NCBI GenBank assembly: GCA_023396365.1
Contig: JAEWWL010000007.1
Coordinates: 6,522 to 70,521 of the forward strand
Direction: 5' to 3'
DNA from: Methanobacteriota archaeon
GTDB lineage: Archaea > Halobacteriota > Methanomicrobia > Methanomicrobiales > Methanomicrobiaceae
Length of the DNA stretch: 64,000 nt
The number at the start of each line of letters is the position of its first letter. Position 1 is the stretch's first letter. The notes beneath the pieces were generated by a model. The model did no database searches, had not been told where the DNA came from, and saw nothing but the letters and a program-made list of their open reading frames with translations. The position numbers and the translations under genes are program-made. Positions 24,811-34,503 of this stretch are shown here, piece by piece.

Positions 24811-27800
24811 TGCCGCTAAGAGAGGATATAAAAAAGGTAATAATCATCGGCTCAGGTCCTATCCAGATAGGACAGGCAGCCGAATTTGATTTTTCAGGAA
24901 CTCAGGCATGCAAATCACTTCGTGAAGAGGGAATTGAAGTTGTTCTTGTAAATTCAAACCCTGCAACAATACAGACTGATCCCGACACTGCCGACATAAT
25001 CTATGTTGAGCCGCTAAAGGCTCCGATTATTGCAAAAATTATTGAAAAGGAAAAACCTGACGGCATTTTAAGCGGCATGGGAGGCCAGACCGGACTTAAC
25101 CTTACAGCAGAACTTGCTGAAATGGGAGCATTAAAGGATGTGGAAATATTAGGTACACCTCTTGATGCAATCTACAAGGGAGAAGACAGGGAGAAATTTA
25201 AGGACCTGATGAACGAAATAGGAGAGCCTGTCCCAAGAAGTCTGATTCTTCAGTCATTAAGCCAGATTGATGACGTCTATGAAAAAGTCGGACTTCCTGC
25301 AATTATTCGTCCTGCATACACACTCGGAGGTGCAGGCGGAGGAGTTGCGCACAATCCCGAAGAGCTTAAAAGAATAGTTGAGATGGGGCTTCAGCGCTCA
25401 AGAATTCATCAGGTTTTAATTGAGGAAAGCGTTATCGGCTGGAAAGAGATTGAATTTGAGGTAATGCGAGACTCTGCCGATACCTGCATAATTATCTGCG
25501 GCATGGAAAACGTCGACCCTATGGGAATTCACACCGGTGAAAGCGTTGTTGTTGCACCGATTCTTACACTTCGCGATGACGAGTTCCAGATGCTTCGTGC
25601 AGCAGCGATTAAAATTATCCGTGCACTTGGCGTCGAGGGCGGATGCAATATCCAGATGGCTTTTAAAGACGGCGATTACAGGATAATTGAAGTAAACCCG
25701 CGTGTGTCACGCTCATCTGCTCTTGCATCAAAGGCTACCGGATATCCGATTGCAAGGGTTGCGGCAAAAATAGCCATAGGGCTTCATCTTGATGAGATAA
25801 TAAATACCGTTACCGGATGCACCCCTGCCTCTTTTGAGCCTGCAATTGATTATGTTGTTGTAAAAATCCCAAGATGGCCGTTTGACAAATTCAAAAATGC
25901 CGACAGGACACTTACAACATCAATGAAGAGCACCGGAGAAGTAATGGCAATAGGCCGCACTCTTGAAGAGGCTTTCATGAAAGCGCTCAGATCACTTGAT
26001 ACTGACGTGAATGTGCATGCAACAAGAAAAGAAATTTCAATGCTTCTGCAAAATCCTACTGACGAACGCTTTGGATGCCTTTTCGATGCTTTCAGGCAGG
26101 ATTTCTCAGTTGAAGAAGTCTCAGCGCTGACAGATATTGATTCATTCTTCATCCAGAAAATCGCAAATATTGTTGAAGTTGAAAGAAAACTTAAAAACAA
26201 GCCTTCCAATGAAGATATCAGGCTTGCAGGACGTTATGGATTCACATCCACAGAAATTTCTGAAATTGCAGGTATTGATGAAAAAAATATAGAAAAACTG
26301 ATTGGTACGCCTTCATACAAGCTTGTTGATACATGTGCGGCTGAATTCCCTGCAAAAACACCCTACTTTTACTCAACATTTGATTCACAGTGCGAGATTG
26401 AAAAAGACGGAAAAAAGAAGGTCTTAATTATCGGTTCAGGGCCTATCCGCATAGGACAGGGAATAGAATTTGATTACTGCACTGTCCATGCAGTAATGGC
26501 TCTTCGTGAACAGGGAATCCAGGTTCATATCATAAACAACAATCCTGAAACTGTCTCAACCGACTTTGATACATCTGACAGGCTCTTCTTTGAGCCGATG
26601 AAGCTTGAGGACATAATAAGCATCCTCAAAAAAGATGACTATGCAGGAGTCATGGTTCAGTTTGGAGGGCAGAACTCCGTAAACCTCGCACTTCCTATTG
26701 AAAAGAAGATTGCAGAGCTCGGCCTGAATACAAAAATTCTGGGAACGTCTCCTGATTCAATGGACATGGCAGAGGACAGGGACAGGTTCAGCCAGCTTCT
26801 GGACAGGCTAACAATCCCGTCGCCTGCAAACGGCTCTGCATATTCCGAGGCTGAGGCATTTAAGATTGCCAAAAAAATCGGTTATCCGCTTCTTGTCCGC
26901 CCGTCGTATGTTCTCGGAGGCAGGGCAATGGAGCTTGTGCATGATGACATCGAGCTTAGAAACTATATCAAGGAAGCTGTCCGTGTAAGCAAAAAGCATC
27001 CTGTTCTGCTCGACTCATTCCTGCAAAACGCAATTGAGCTTGATGTCGATGCCGTATGCGACGGCAGTGATGTCCTTATCGGAGGCATCATGGAGCATAT
27101 CGAAGAAGCCGGTGTCCACAGCGGTGATTCTGCATGTGTTATTCCAACACAGTCACTCTCAGAGGATATTCTTCAGAATGTCAGGGACTATACAAAAAAG
27201 ATTGCTCTTGGACTTGGAGTAATCGGTCTTATAAACATCCAGTATGCCATAAAAGACGGGGTTGTCTATATAATTGAAGCAAACCCGCGTGCAAGCAGGA
27301 CCGTTCCTTTTGTTTCAAAAGCAACAGGCATCCCCCTTGCAAAAATTGCAGCCCGCGTAATGTGCGGCGGCAGACTAAAGGACATGGACTATAAGGAGCG
27401 CCCGCTAAAGCATGTCGCTGTAAAAGAGGTATTACTGCCATTTAATAAACTTCCGGGCGTAGACACAGTCCTTGGACCTGAAATGAAGAGCACCGGAGAA
27501 GTCATGGGTATTGACTATGACTTTGGAAGAGCTTACTTTAAGGCCAGCACCTCTGCCGACAACCAGCTTCCTTTGGAGGGAACTGTTTTTATTTCAATAG
27601 GGGATGAAAACAAATCCGAAATTCTTCCTGTCGCAAAAAAATTATGCGAAATGGGACTTTCACTTCTTGGAACAAGCGGAACTGTTGAATTCCTTGAAGG
27701 GCATGGAATTGATGCAAAGCTTGTAAGAAAAGTTCAGGAAGGATCTCCCAATGTTATCGATATGATGAGAAGGGGAGAGGCAAGCCTTATCATAAATACC

Positions 27801-27977
27801 CCGTCAGGAAAATATTCAAGGCAGGATCATCTTCAGATAATGCGTGCCGCTCTTGACTACGGAATACCTTACATTACAACAATGCAGGCGGCAAGGGCTG
27901 CTGCGATGGCGATTGACGCAATGAAAAAACAGGATATAACACTTGAGCCGTTAAGCCATTACCACAATCAGATATAA
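24810..27977 (+). CDS. carB: Carbamoyl-phosphate synthase large subunit
   Basis: 1055 aa, one unsplit chain, whereas some archaea have carB split in two. It has two homologous ATP-grasp synthetase halves, each beginning with the signature VIIIGSGPIQIGQAAEFD / VLIIGSGPIRIGQGIEFD. The carboxyphosphate half has LGGAGGGVAHN and the carbamoyl half LGGRAMELVHD. A methylglyoxal-synthase-like allosteric domain occupies the last ~130 residues (LLGTSGTVEFLEGHGI; IINTPSGKYSRQDHLQ). Translationally coupled to carA. Confidence 0.98.
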   Translation: MPLREDIKKVIIIGSGPIQIGQAAEFDFSGTQACKSLREEGIEVVLVNSNPATIQTDPDTADIIYVEPLKAPIIAKIIEKEKPDGILSGMGGQTGLNLTAELAEMGALKDVEILGTPLDAIYKGEDREKFKDLMNEIGEPVPRSLILQSLSQIDDVYEKVGLPAIIRPAYTLGGAGGGVAHNPEELKRIVEMGLQRSRIHQVLIEESVIGWKEIEFEVMRDSADTCIIICGMENVDPMGIHTGESVVVAPILTLRDDEFQMLRAAAIKIIRALGVEGGCNIQMAFKDGDYRIIEVNPRVSRSSALASKATGYPIARVAAKIAIGLHLDEIINTVTGCTPASFEPAIDYVVVKIPRWPFDKFKNADRTLTTSMKSTGEVMAIGRTLEEAFMKALRSLDTDVNVHATRKEISMLLQNPTDERFGCLFDAFRQDFSVEEVSALTDIDSFFIQKIANIVEVERKLKNKPSNEDIRLAGRYGFTSTEISEIAGIDEKNIEKLIGTPSYKLVDTCAAEFPAKTPYFYSTFDSQCEIEKDGKKKVLIIGSGPIRIGQGIEFDYCTVHAVMALREQGIQVHIINNNPETVSTDFDTSDRLFFEPMKLEDIISILKKDDYAGVMVQFGGQNSVNLALPIEKKIAELGLNTKILGTSPDSMDMAEDRDRFSQLLDRLTIPSPANGSAYSEAEAFKIAKKIGYPLLVRPSYVLGGRAMELVHDDIELRNYIKEAVRVSKKHPVLLDSFLQNAIELDVDAVCDGSDVLIGGIMEHIEEAGVHSGDSACVIPTQSLSEDILQNVRDYTKKIALGLGVIGLINIQYAIKDGVVYIIEANPRASRTVPFVSKATGIPLAKIAARVMCGGRLKDMDYKERPLKHVAVKEVLLPFNKLPGVDTVLGPEMKSTGEVMGIDYDFGRAYFKASTSADNQLPLEGTVFISIGDENKSEILPVAKKLCEMGLSLLGTSGTVEFLEGHGIDAKLVRKVQEGSPNVIDMMRRGEASLIINTPSGKYSRQDHLQIMRAALDYGIPYITTMQAARAAAMAIDAMKKQDITLEPLSHYHNQI

Positions 27978-28002
27978 AAATAAAAATTTCATTTTTTCAA
28001 AC

Positions 28003-28023
28003 GCTTATAATAAGCCTTTTTTT
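28003..28023 (+). terminator. Terminator after carAB
   Basis: GCTTA-TAA-TAAGC forms a short perfect stem, followed by C and seven T (28017-28023). It lies 26 bp after the carB stop. The stem is weak but the T-run alone is typical of archaeal termination. Confidence 0.5.
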
Positions 28024-28063
28024 CTGATCTTTTAAGACTTCCGGTTAAGGAAAAGAGGGATTC

Positions 28064-28072
28064 TTTATAAAT
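28064..28072 (+). promoter_or_regulatory. TATA box of the beta-propeller gene
   Basis: TTTATAAAT with a purine-rich stretch just upstream, starting 35 bp and ending 27 bp before the ATG at 28099. At the usual spacing transcription would begin at or within a few bases of the start codon, fitting the absence of a ribosome binding site. Confidence 0.6.
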
Positions 28073-28098
28073 CTCCTGACATCTATATTCTCTTTGCT

Positions 28099-29394
28099 AT
28101 GACAACTACAGGTACCGGTATAAGAACAGGGATTTTACTTGGCTCAGCAATTTTTTTACTTCTGCTTCTCGCCCCAAATGCAGTTTTGGCAGGAGATGAA
28201 ACAGCTCTTCTCTGGAAATATACACAGAACACAAATTTTGCAGACACGGAAATTTCTCCTGACGGCGGATATGTATTTTGCGGAGGAACAAATTCACGTG
28301 TATATCTTTTAAAAAATGACGGAAGCTTAGTCTGGGAAAAAGCCGTTGATGCATCAGTAAGCGGCCTTTCTGTATCTCAAAACGCCAGATACTCTGTTGC
28401 GGGAACTAAAAAAGGAACACTATATCTTTTTGATTCATATGGAAACATACTCTGGGAAAAAAGCCTTGGTCAAACTGTTTATGATGCATCAGTATCATCC
28501 GCGGGAACATTTATTGCAGCCGGTTCTAATGACGGCTATCTTTATCTGTTCCAAAACGGCGGGGAGCTTGTCTGGAAGCAAAAGCTCGGCGGTGATATCT
28601 ACTGTGTGTCGGTAAACTCAGACGGCAGCAGGATTGCAGCCGGCAAAAAATTGTTTTCTGTCTATTTATACAGCCTTGAGGGAGACAAACTCTGGACATA
28701 TACAACAGATGAGCAGGTTTTTGATGTTGACATCTCTCCTGACGGCAGTGCTGTTGCAGCAGGGTGTGCTGACGGAAGGGTGATAATACTTGATAAAAAC
28801 GGCAGCAGATTATGGTCAACAAATCTTCTTTCTGCGGTAAACGCAGTATCATCTTCAAATTACGGTAATTATATCGCGGCAGGCTCTGAGACCAATTATG
28901 CCTATCTTTATGATGACACCAGAAGCAGTATTTTTAAATATGCCACTTTTGCAACTGTCAGAGGTGTATCACTCTCAGAGTCCGGCACTCATATGTCAGT
29001 TGCCTCAGATGACGGAAACGTGTATTATCTTGCACTGCCGGTGAGTGTTCCACCAGCTCCTGAACCATCATCTGAAATACCGGCTGTTTTGGAGACAGGA
29101 ACTCTTATCATAAATTCTGATCCTTCCTGTGCAGGAGTCTATATAGACAATGTCTATTCCGGGCAGACTCCGTTAACCATTGAAAAATTAAAATCCGGAA
29201 CGCATACAGTGTCTCTAATCCTGACAGGATATGATCACTGGAATACTGAAATTTTTTTATCATCAGGTGTTATTGAGACAGTTTCTGCAAACCTGTCTCC
29301 TGTTAAGACACAAAATACAATGCCTTTGAATCTTCTCACAGTTATAGCAGGAATTTTCGCAGCTGCTGCTGTAATAACCAAAAAAAGAGAATAA
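28099..29394 (+). CDS. Secreted beta-propeller (WD40/PQQ-like) protein with PEGA domain and C-terminal membrane anchor
   Basis: Surface protein of 431 aa. A signal peptide (residues ~11-32, GILLGSAIFLLLLLAPNAVLA) is followed by about seven repeats of roughly 40 residues with the pattern 'LLWKYTQ..., DGGYVFCGGTN..., VYLLKNDGS' (propeller blades, ~38-315). A Pro-rich linker and a PEGA domain follow (~335-400, GTLIINSDPSCAGVYIDN...GYDHW). The C-terminal hydrophobic helix (LNLLTVIAGIFAAAAVITKK) anchors it outside the cell. Related architectures are common in methanogen envelopes; ligand unknown. It has its own TATA box and converges on the pyrophosphatase gene. Confidence 0.82.
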   Translation: MTTTGTGIRTGILLGSAIFLLLLLAPNAVLAGDETALLWKYTQNTNFADTEISPDGGYVFCGGTNSRVYLLKNDGSLVWEKAVDASVSGLSVSQNARYSVAGTKKGTLYLFDSYGNILWEKSLGQTVYDASVSSAGTFIAAGSNDGYLYLFQNGGELVWKQKLGGDIYCVSVNSDGSRIAAGKKLFSVYLYSLEGDKLWTYTTDEQVFDVDISPDGSAVAAGCADGRVIILDKNGSRLWSTNLLSAVNAVSSSNYGNYIAAGSETNYAYLYDDTRSSIFKYATFATVRGVSLSESGTHMSVASDDGNVYYLALPVSVPPAPEPSSEIPAVLETGTLIINSDPSCAGVYIDNVYSGQTPLTIEKLKSGTHTVSLILTGYDHWNTEIFLSSGVIETVSANLSPVKTQNTMPLNLLTVIAGIFAAAAVITKKRE

Positions 29395-29426
29395 TTTTTT
29401 TTGCTTTCTTGCTGACTTTTTTTTTT
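29395..29426 (+). terminator. Double T-tract terminator
   Basis: T8 (29395-29402) and T10 (29417-29426) directly after the stop of the beta-propeller gene, in the convergent gap before the pyrophosphatase gene. Typical archaeal T-rich terminator; no strong hairpin. Confidence 0.45.
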
Positions 29427-31041
29427 AATTATCTTTTAAGATCTGTCCAAACCATGGAAGAAAATCATTTTTTCTTGACATCATGCCTTCTTTTCTGATA
29501 GGCTGTGATTTGCATCCGCTTTTGGTTAAAACTGCATTGTCTGCATCGATATAAATTTCACTTCCGTTTTCAAAGACACTTGTTAAAAGGGCGGCAAAAA
29601 TATCAACACCATTCGCTTTTTTAAGCTCTCTTATGTATACAGGGATTTTCTCTTTGTTTTCTGATGAAAATTCATATGTCGGAATCATTATCTGAGAGAT
29701 AATTACTTTTCTTCCAAACAAATTGTACTCCTTAATGTCTCTCATCAAAAGATCCTTTAAATCAAGACCATCTAAATCCATCCCTTTTTTAATTAATTCC
29801 GCACCAAATTCGTTATAGTCAACACCTGCAATTTCAGACAAATATTCAACCATTCTTTTATCCTTCTGCGTTGTTGTTGAAAGACGAAGAACAAGGGTGT
29901 CTGAGAGTATCCCTGACAATAAAAGGCCTGCTGTTGTTTTATCAGGAGTTATCTTCTCATCGGCAAATTTACCGGCAATAATTGTTGATGTTGAGCCTAC
30001 CGGCTCATTTAAAAAGCTGATAGGTCTTAGTGTTGTGATTGCGCCGAGCCTGTGGTGATCGATAATCTCTAAAATTTCAGCAGTTTCAATTCCATCCACA
30101 GCCTGTGTAAACTCATTGTGATCAAGCAATATGACCTTTTTCTGAACATTATCCAAAAAAGTATTTCTTGAGATCATTCCTATGAATCTGCGGCTGTTGT
30201 CTACTACACAGGCTGTTCGGTATTTTGAACTTGAAACAAGCTGTTTTGCATATTCAATTGTATCCTCTTTTGTTACTGTCGGAACATCCTTTGCCATTAC
30301 CTTGCTTGCCGGAAGAGAGAGATTTATCATTTTGCCAACGCCAAATGCATCAAGATTCGTTGATAAAAGAGCGATGCCCTTTTCAGCAGCAGCTTTTATT
30401 ACTCTTTCACCAACAGGAGCGCCGTCTGCAATGACAAGGGCCGCTATCCCTGCTGAGATGAGCGAAAGCTGTGCAGGCTCGTTGTCGCCTACGATTGCAA
30501 TGTCATTTTTGTTTAATTTGGATAATGTAACATGGAGTGCGTCAATTACAATATACACCTTTCCTTCAAGCAGATCTCCTGATGAAACCAGAATATTTGC
30601 ATTCAGAATTCTGGTAAGTGTATCAAGACTGATTGGAGTAATTGAAAGCTGCTCAATTTTCTGGCGTCTTACATATGCCTGAGCAAGTCCGTGCTCACTG
30701 ATAAGGCCTGTTAAAATTCCGTCTGAATTTCTTATCGGGATATTTCTGACATTGTGCTCATCCATCATTGAGATGATATCAATTGTCGGAACATTCTCTT
30801 CTGCACTGAAAGTATATGTGAAAGGCAAATCAGAAATATTGGGCTCCAGAGTTTCAATAAATTCAGGAGCGCCCGCACTAAATGATTCAAGAGCGAACCT
30901 GGTTTCTGCATTTATATCCCCGCAAACCGCCGGTATGTATCTGCCCGGCTCTTTTTCATTCAAAAGCTTTGCATATCCCATAACGCTGCAGACAGAGTCA
31001 GTATCCGGGTTTTTATGACCCAGTATGTAGATTTCATTCAT
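29425..31041 (-). CDS. ppaC: Family II (Mn-dependent) inorganic pyrophosphatase with CBS and DRTGG regulatory insert
   Basis: Cytosolic pyrophosphatase of 538 aa. The DHH-fold catalytic half is split: N-terminal GHKNPDTDSVCSVMGYAKL (residues 8-26), then an insert at ~65-300, then LDHNEFTQAVDG, the DHH motif IIDHHRLG and the C-terminal DHHA2 domain (RLSTTTQKDKRMVEYLSEIAG onward). The insert holds a CBS motif (NVPTIDIISMMDEHNVRNIPI), a DRTGG-type domain and a second CBS motif (TIEYAKQLVSSSKYRTACVV). CBS-pyrophosphatases are known to be inhibited by AMP/ADP and activated by ATP or diadenosine polyphosphates, so pyrophosphate turnover is probably tied to energy charge here. Confidence 0.92.
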   Translation of the reverse strand: MNEIYILGHKNPDTDSVCSVMGYAKLLNEKEPGRYIPAVCGDINAETRFALESFSAGAPEFIETLEPNISDLPFTYTFSAEENVPTIDIISMMDEHNVRNIPIRNSDGILTGLISEHGLAQAYVRRQKIEQLSITPISLDTLTRILNANILVSSGDLLEGKVYIVIDALHVTLSKLNKNDIAIVGDNEPAQLSLISAGIAALVIADGAPVGERVIKAAAEKGIALLSTNLDAFGVGKMINLSLPASKVMAKDVPTVTKEDTIEYAKQLVSSSKYRTACVVDNSRRFIGMISRNTFLDNVQKKVILLDHNEFTQAVDGIETAEILEIIDHHRLGAITTLRPISFLNEPVGSTSTIIAGKFADEKITPDKTTAGLLLSGILSDTLVLRLSTTTQKDKRMVEYLSEIAGVDYNEFGAELIKKGMDLDGLDLKDLLMRDIKEYNLFGRKVIISQIMIPTYEFSSENKEKIPVYIRELKKANGVDIFAALLTSVFENGSEIYIDADNAVLTKSGCKSQPIRKEGMMSRKNDFLPWFGQILKDN

Positions 31042-31306
31042 TTTAGAGCGCCCATATTTTTACTCTGAGAGTGGTTTTTTTAATTGATGTTTTAAAATTA
31101 TTAAATTAGTCCTGTAAATTATATGCAGATTATCTGTTTAATAATAATCCATAGAAGCTAAAAGGTTTCAAATTCTTAAAAAAAATTGAATTAACACGAA
31201 AAAAACCTGGAATTTGAATAAAATAATTGGAATTTGAACGAAAAAATTAAGTTCTGATTAATTTTAATTTTTTTTTCCAGGATTTGTTTTATTTTCCGGA
31301 TTTATT

Positions 31307-33028
31307 TTATGTACTGCACCTGCCAAGAATTAATTTAAATGAAAGACCCTTGTACCTGTCGCCTGCAATCCGGTCTGCAACAGATATTCTGCCGCCATAT
31401 TTTTTAATAAGGATATATGCAGTATAAAGCCCGATTGACCCGGAATCAAGATGAATATTCTCTTCATCAAAATCAGAGAACAAAAGCATCTTCTCCTCAT
31501 CAGAAAGACCAGGACCTGTATTTTGAATTGTCACAATTGCAGTGTCACCGGATTGTTCGGAATAAATTGCAATATCGGATTTTGCTGCTCCAAGGTTTGC
31601 CATGAATTGTATGATGCTTGCAAAAACCTCTGATAAATTTTCATCCGAATATACAATATGACCGGAATCGGTATATCTTATCCTGATTCCGGGGTATCTG
31701 TCAGCAGCTTTTTTAATCTCATCATCAAGAGAAACCTCTGAGAGCTCACGGTTCATATTTTCGTTGATTTCATTGATAATTCTTAAATTATTGATAATAT
31801 ATCTGTTTTTGCGGATATCACCGCTCATCTTTTCTGCAAGCTCGTCAAGTGATTTTTCAGGTTCGGTTATGCTTTCAACAGAACGAAGAAGCTCCTCATT
31901 TAAGTCATTTATGTCATCAAGAATCAGTCCGAAGCACTGCTTTGCCTCACTGCATTCTTTCTCAAGCCTCTCCTGAAGCATGCCCCTTAAAATAAGATTG
32001 CTTATCTCCTTTCCAATAAGCAAAAGTGTCTCTTTTTCAAAATCTGAAAATAATCCCTCATCAGCTTTTGCAGTATACAAAGCTCCTATTACAGTATTGT
32101 CTGATATCAAAGGTATGGCAGAGTATGAAAGTGCGCCAAGGTTTTCAAGAATTTTCAGGTCATGCTTTCCGATATCAATTTCAGGCAGATTTTCTATAAA
32201 TTTCGGCTGACCTGCATAAAAAACAAGGTTGTTGGGCCAGCTCCTTACATCGATTTTCTTCTCTGTTTCAAGAAAATATCTTGGCACTTCACGTGCAGAG
32301 ATGATTTCTGCGGATTTTCCGTCGGCATTTTTTAAATAGATAAAACAAATCTCAAAACCAAGACCACCTGAAATCAGGTCAAGGATATTGTCAAGCATTT
32401 CATTTAAATTAAATGCTGAATTGACTGATATCAGAATCTGATTTAAAAGCTCAAGCTGACGGGGTCTTTGCTTTACCTCATCATCAATAATTGCGGCTGA
32501 ATTTTCACCTGCATATGCATTTTTATAATTGTCATTATAAATATCGCTTTTAAAAGAATTGTATGAAAATAATTTTTTGGCCCCTGAATCATTTCTGCTC
32601 TGATAATTTGCTTTTTCGCTTTGAATAACTGATTCGGGCTTTGCCGCCGATACTAAAATATTGTCTGTTCCAGGAATTTTTATTGCAGTAAGTATAAGAG
32701 AAGTTTCTTTTTTAGAAAAAAAGTCCGAACTAAAAACAGCAGTTTTTGGGGAGTTGTATGGATCGCTTATTCGTTCATTTAAAAAAAATTTCAGGTTTTC
32801 TGATTCATCCTCTGAAAAAAAATCCTCAAGATAAAGATTATTTGAAAGAGTTTTGTATTCTATCAAAAACAATTCGAAGAAATTTGAATTTGCTATAATT
32901 ATCCTGCCTGACGTTGTAATAATAAAATTTGCACCGTTTGAGACATCAAAAAGAAATGAGGCTGAGTCATAGGTCTGATCCAGAATCTTTGACAAAAGAT
33001 TTTCTTTTTGTTCTGAATTATATACCAT
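31307..33028 (-). CDS. PAS-GAF signal transduction protein with divergent histidine-kinase ATPase domain
   Basis: 573 aa, no membrane segment. Order: PAS (~15-130), linker, GAF (~190-345, LDNILDLISGGLGFEICFIY), helical region (~350-450) and HATPase_c (~460-570). The helical region reads FGLILDDINDLNEELLRSVE where a histidine kinase would have its H-box; no phosphoacceptor His is present. In the ATPase domain the N-box is weak (SIIQFMANLGAAKSD) and the G1 motif is NTGPG with Asn in place of the usual Asp. The G2 motif GSIGLYTAYILIKKYGG is good. Similar DIN-type kinases are frequent in Methanomicrobiales. Whether it binds ATP or phosphorylates anything is uncertain. No response regulator is adjacent. 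Confidence 0.8.
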   Translation of the reverse strand: MVYNSEQKENLLSKILDQTYDSASFLFDVSNGANFIITTSGRIIIANSNFFELFLIEYKTLSNNLYLEDFFSEDESENLKFFLNERISDPYNSPKTAVFSSDFFSKKETSLILTAIKIPGTDNILVSAAKPESVIQSEKANYQSRNDSGAKKLFSYNSFKSDIYNDNYKNAYAGENSAAIIDDEVKQRPRQLELLNQILISVNSAFNLNEMLDNILDLISGGLGFEICFIYLKNADGKSAEIISAREVPRYFLETEKKIDVRSWPNNLVFYAGQPKFIENLPEIDIGKHDLKILENLGALSYSAIPLISDNTVIGALYTAKADEGLFSDFEKETLLLIGKEISNLILRGMLQERLEKECSEAKQCFGLILDDINDLNEELLRSVESITEPEKSLDELAEKMSGDIRKNRYIINNLRIINEINENMNRELSEVSLDDEIKKAADRYPGIRIRYTDSGHIVYSDENLSEVFASIIQFMANLGAAKSDIAIYSEQSGDTAIVTIQNTGPGLSDEEKMLLFSDFDEENIHLDSGSIGLYTAYILIKKYGGRISVADRIAGDRYKGLSFKLILGRCST

Positions 33029-33230
33029 AATAAATCAGCCCCTGAACATTTAATCAAAATTTGAATAATTATGTCCTGCTGTGATTAATAAAAAAGTTCA
33101 GCCGAAGAGATATATAGATGCCGTTTTTATCCGGACGGTTTTTTTCTGGTCTTTTAGAGAAAGAACCGGGGAATTTCATTTAGTTGCATCAGTCACTGGT
33201 TTTATGAAATACTCTTTCCAATATTATACC

Positions 33231-33914
33231 ATGCATCTAAATCCTTTTGTGAGCGAAAGGCCAAAAGCAATTTTATTTGATATGGATAATACCCTGTTTG
33301 ATTTTTCTGACGCCAAAATAAAAGCCTGCTCATCTGTTGCGGAGATGCTTGAATCAGGCACTGGTGAAGAGCTGCTAAGATATTTTCTCTATGGAAATTT
33401 TGGATTTGAGAATCATGGAAATATCAGAAAATACATGGAGGATTATAAAATCTGGGATGAAGACAACTACAAATCAGCCATTGACATTTACGAATCCGTA
33501 AAGCTTGAATCAATTGAGGCATACCCCGGCGTATATGAAACTCTTCCGATAATAGAGGCAGCCGGAATTAAAATGTCAATTGTAACCGATGCCGAAAGCA
33601 CCCAGGCAAAGAAGAGAATAGCAAAAATTGGTCTGCACAAATATTTTCAGGACATTATCACACCTGATCTTTCAGGGAAAAGAAAGCCCGAGCCGGATAC
33701 ATTTTTAATGGCGCTTGAGAAGCTTTCAGCTCTTCCATGCAATTCAATGGTTGTCGGCGACAGCCCCAGAAGAGAGATAGAGCCATGCAATAAGCTCGGG
33801 ATTGCAACAGTATATGCAAGATACGGTGACTGGCTGAAAATACCGACACCCGGCGCAAAACCGGATTATACAATAGATAATTTTTTTGAACTTACAGATA
33901 TTTTAAAAATTTAA
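33231..33914 (+). CDS. HAD-superfamily hydrolase
   Basis: 227 aa from the ATG at 33231. The haloacid-dehalogenase motifs are motif I FDMDNTLFDFSD, motif II VTDAEST (Asp in place of the usual Ser/Thr-led form), a motif III lysine in GKRKPEPDTF, and motif IV GDSPRREIEPCNKLG. The helical cap lies between motifs I and II. This layout fits phosphoglycolate phosphatase-like or pyrimidine-nucleotide phosphatase enzymes; substrate unknown. A longer in-frame reading begins at 33081, but its first 50 residues do not look like coding sequence of the family. No Shine-Dalgarno sequence precedes 33231; TTTTATGAAAT about 25-30 bp upstream may be the TATA box. Confidence 0.85.
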   Translation: MHLNPFVSERPKAILFDMDNTLFDFSDAKIKACSSVAEMLESGTGEELLRYFLYGNFGFENHGNIRKYMEDYKIWDEDNYKSAIDIYESVKLESIEAYPGVYETLPIIEAAGIKMSIVTDAESTQAKKRIAKIGLHKYFQDIITPDLSGKRKPEPDTFLMALEKLSALPCNSMVVGDSPRREIEPCNKLGIATVYARYGDWLKIPTPGAKPDYTIDNFFELTDILKI

Positions 33915-33963
33915 ACTCAGCTTTTTACATGCCAAAATTTAAAATCAGCTTTTTTACATTTCA
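33907..33963. repeat. Imperfect tandem repeat of about 28 bp
   Basis: AAATTTAAACTCAGCTTTTT-ACAT (from 33907) recurs as AAATTTAAAATCAGCTTTTT-TACAT (from 33935). It begins at the stop codon of the HAD gene and fills the convergent gap before aIF5A. The T-runs may help terminate transcription. Confidence 0.55.
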
Positions 33964-34038
33964 AAATTCAAAATTTAAAATTTAAGATAAACTTGTGTTT
34001 TAATTTCAGATAAAAAAATATTTTTTTAATATTTTATA

Positions 34039-34422
34039 TCATTCATTGTCAAGCTTTCTTTTACCCATTGATGAGATATACGGAACTTCTGTTCCTGCCT
34101 GAAGTTTTGAGGCTTCTTCTTCTGTGAGAGTCTGTTCAAACATATCAAAATCCTTTACATCCATAAACTGAACTGTTGCTCCTGATATGGATATGACCTG
34201 CGCGGACCTGCGCTCTACAACCGGTACATATGTTTTTGCTGTAACTGGCTGGACAATTGAGCGTTTGACTCCGTCAAAAATACCGACAACATCTATCCTT
34301 GATTTGGCTGCGCCATGCTTTCCGGGCTTTGAGATAGCAATTCCAAGTATTTTGCATGGTTCTTCATCGACGACTACATATCGTCCTTCCTTTAATTTTC
34401 CAACTTCAGTCTGTTCTTTCAT
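34039..34422 (-). CDS. eif5A: Translation initiation factor aIF5A
   Basis: 127-aa-class elongation factor that rescues ribosomes at poly-proline and other difficult motifs. The hypusine (or deoxyhypusine) loop ISKPGKHGAAKSRID is intact, with the modified Lys in PGKHG. N-terminal SH3-like domain KLKEGRYVVVDEEPCKIL and C-terminal OB fold (AQVISISGATVQFMDVKDF) are complete. I start at the ATG at 34422 (MKEQTEVGKLKEG); the upstream start adds three residues only. Divergent from the IMPase gene. Confidence 0.96.
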   Translation of the reverse strand: MKEQTEVGKLKEGRYVVVDEEPCKILGIAISKPGKHGAAKSRIDVVGIFDGVKRSIVQPVTAKTYVPVVERRSAQVISISGATVQFMDVKDFDMFEQTLTEEEASKLQAGTEVPYISSMGKRKLDNE

Positions 34423-34457
34423 AATGATCAAACTCCATTATGTATATTACAATCAAC

Positions 34458-34469
34458 TTAAATAAATTC
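34458..34469 (+). promoter_or_regulatory. Probable TATA box for the IMPase-NAD kinase pair
   Basis: CTTAAATAAATT lies 35-46 bp upstream of the IMPase ATG at 34504. A weak ribosome binding site (AGGTG, 34492-34496) lies between them. Confidence 0.4.
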
Positions 34470-34503
34470 AGCGAAGAATCATGAAATATACAGGTGCAAA
34501 AGT

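Noticed and set aside
33081..33230. 50-residue N-terminal extension of the HAD hydrolase
   Set aside because: Not similar to the family and holds promoter-like sequence; the ATG at 33231 leaves a normal N-terminus.
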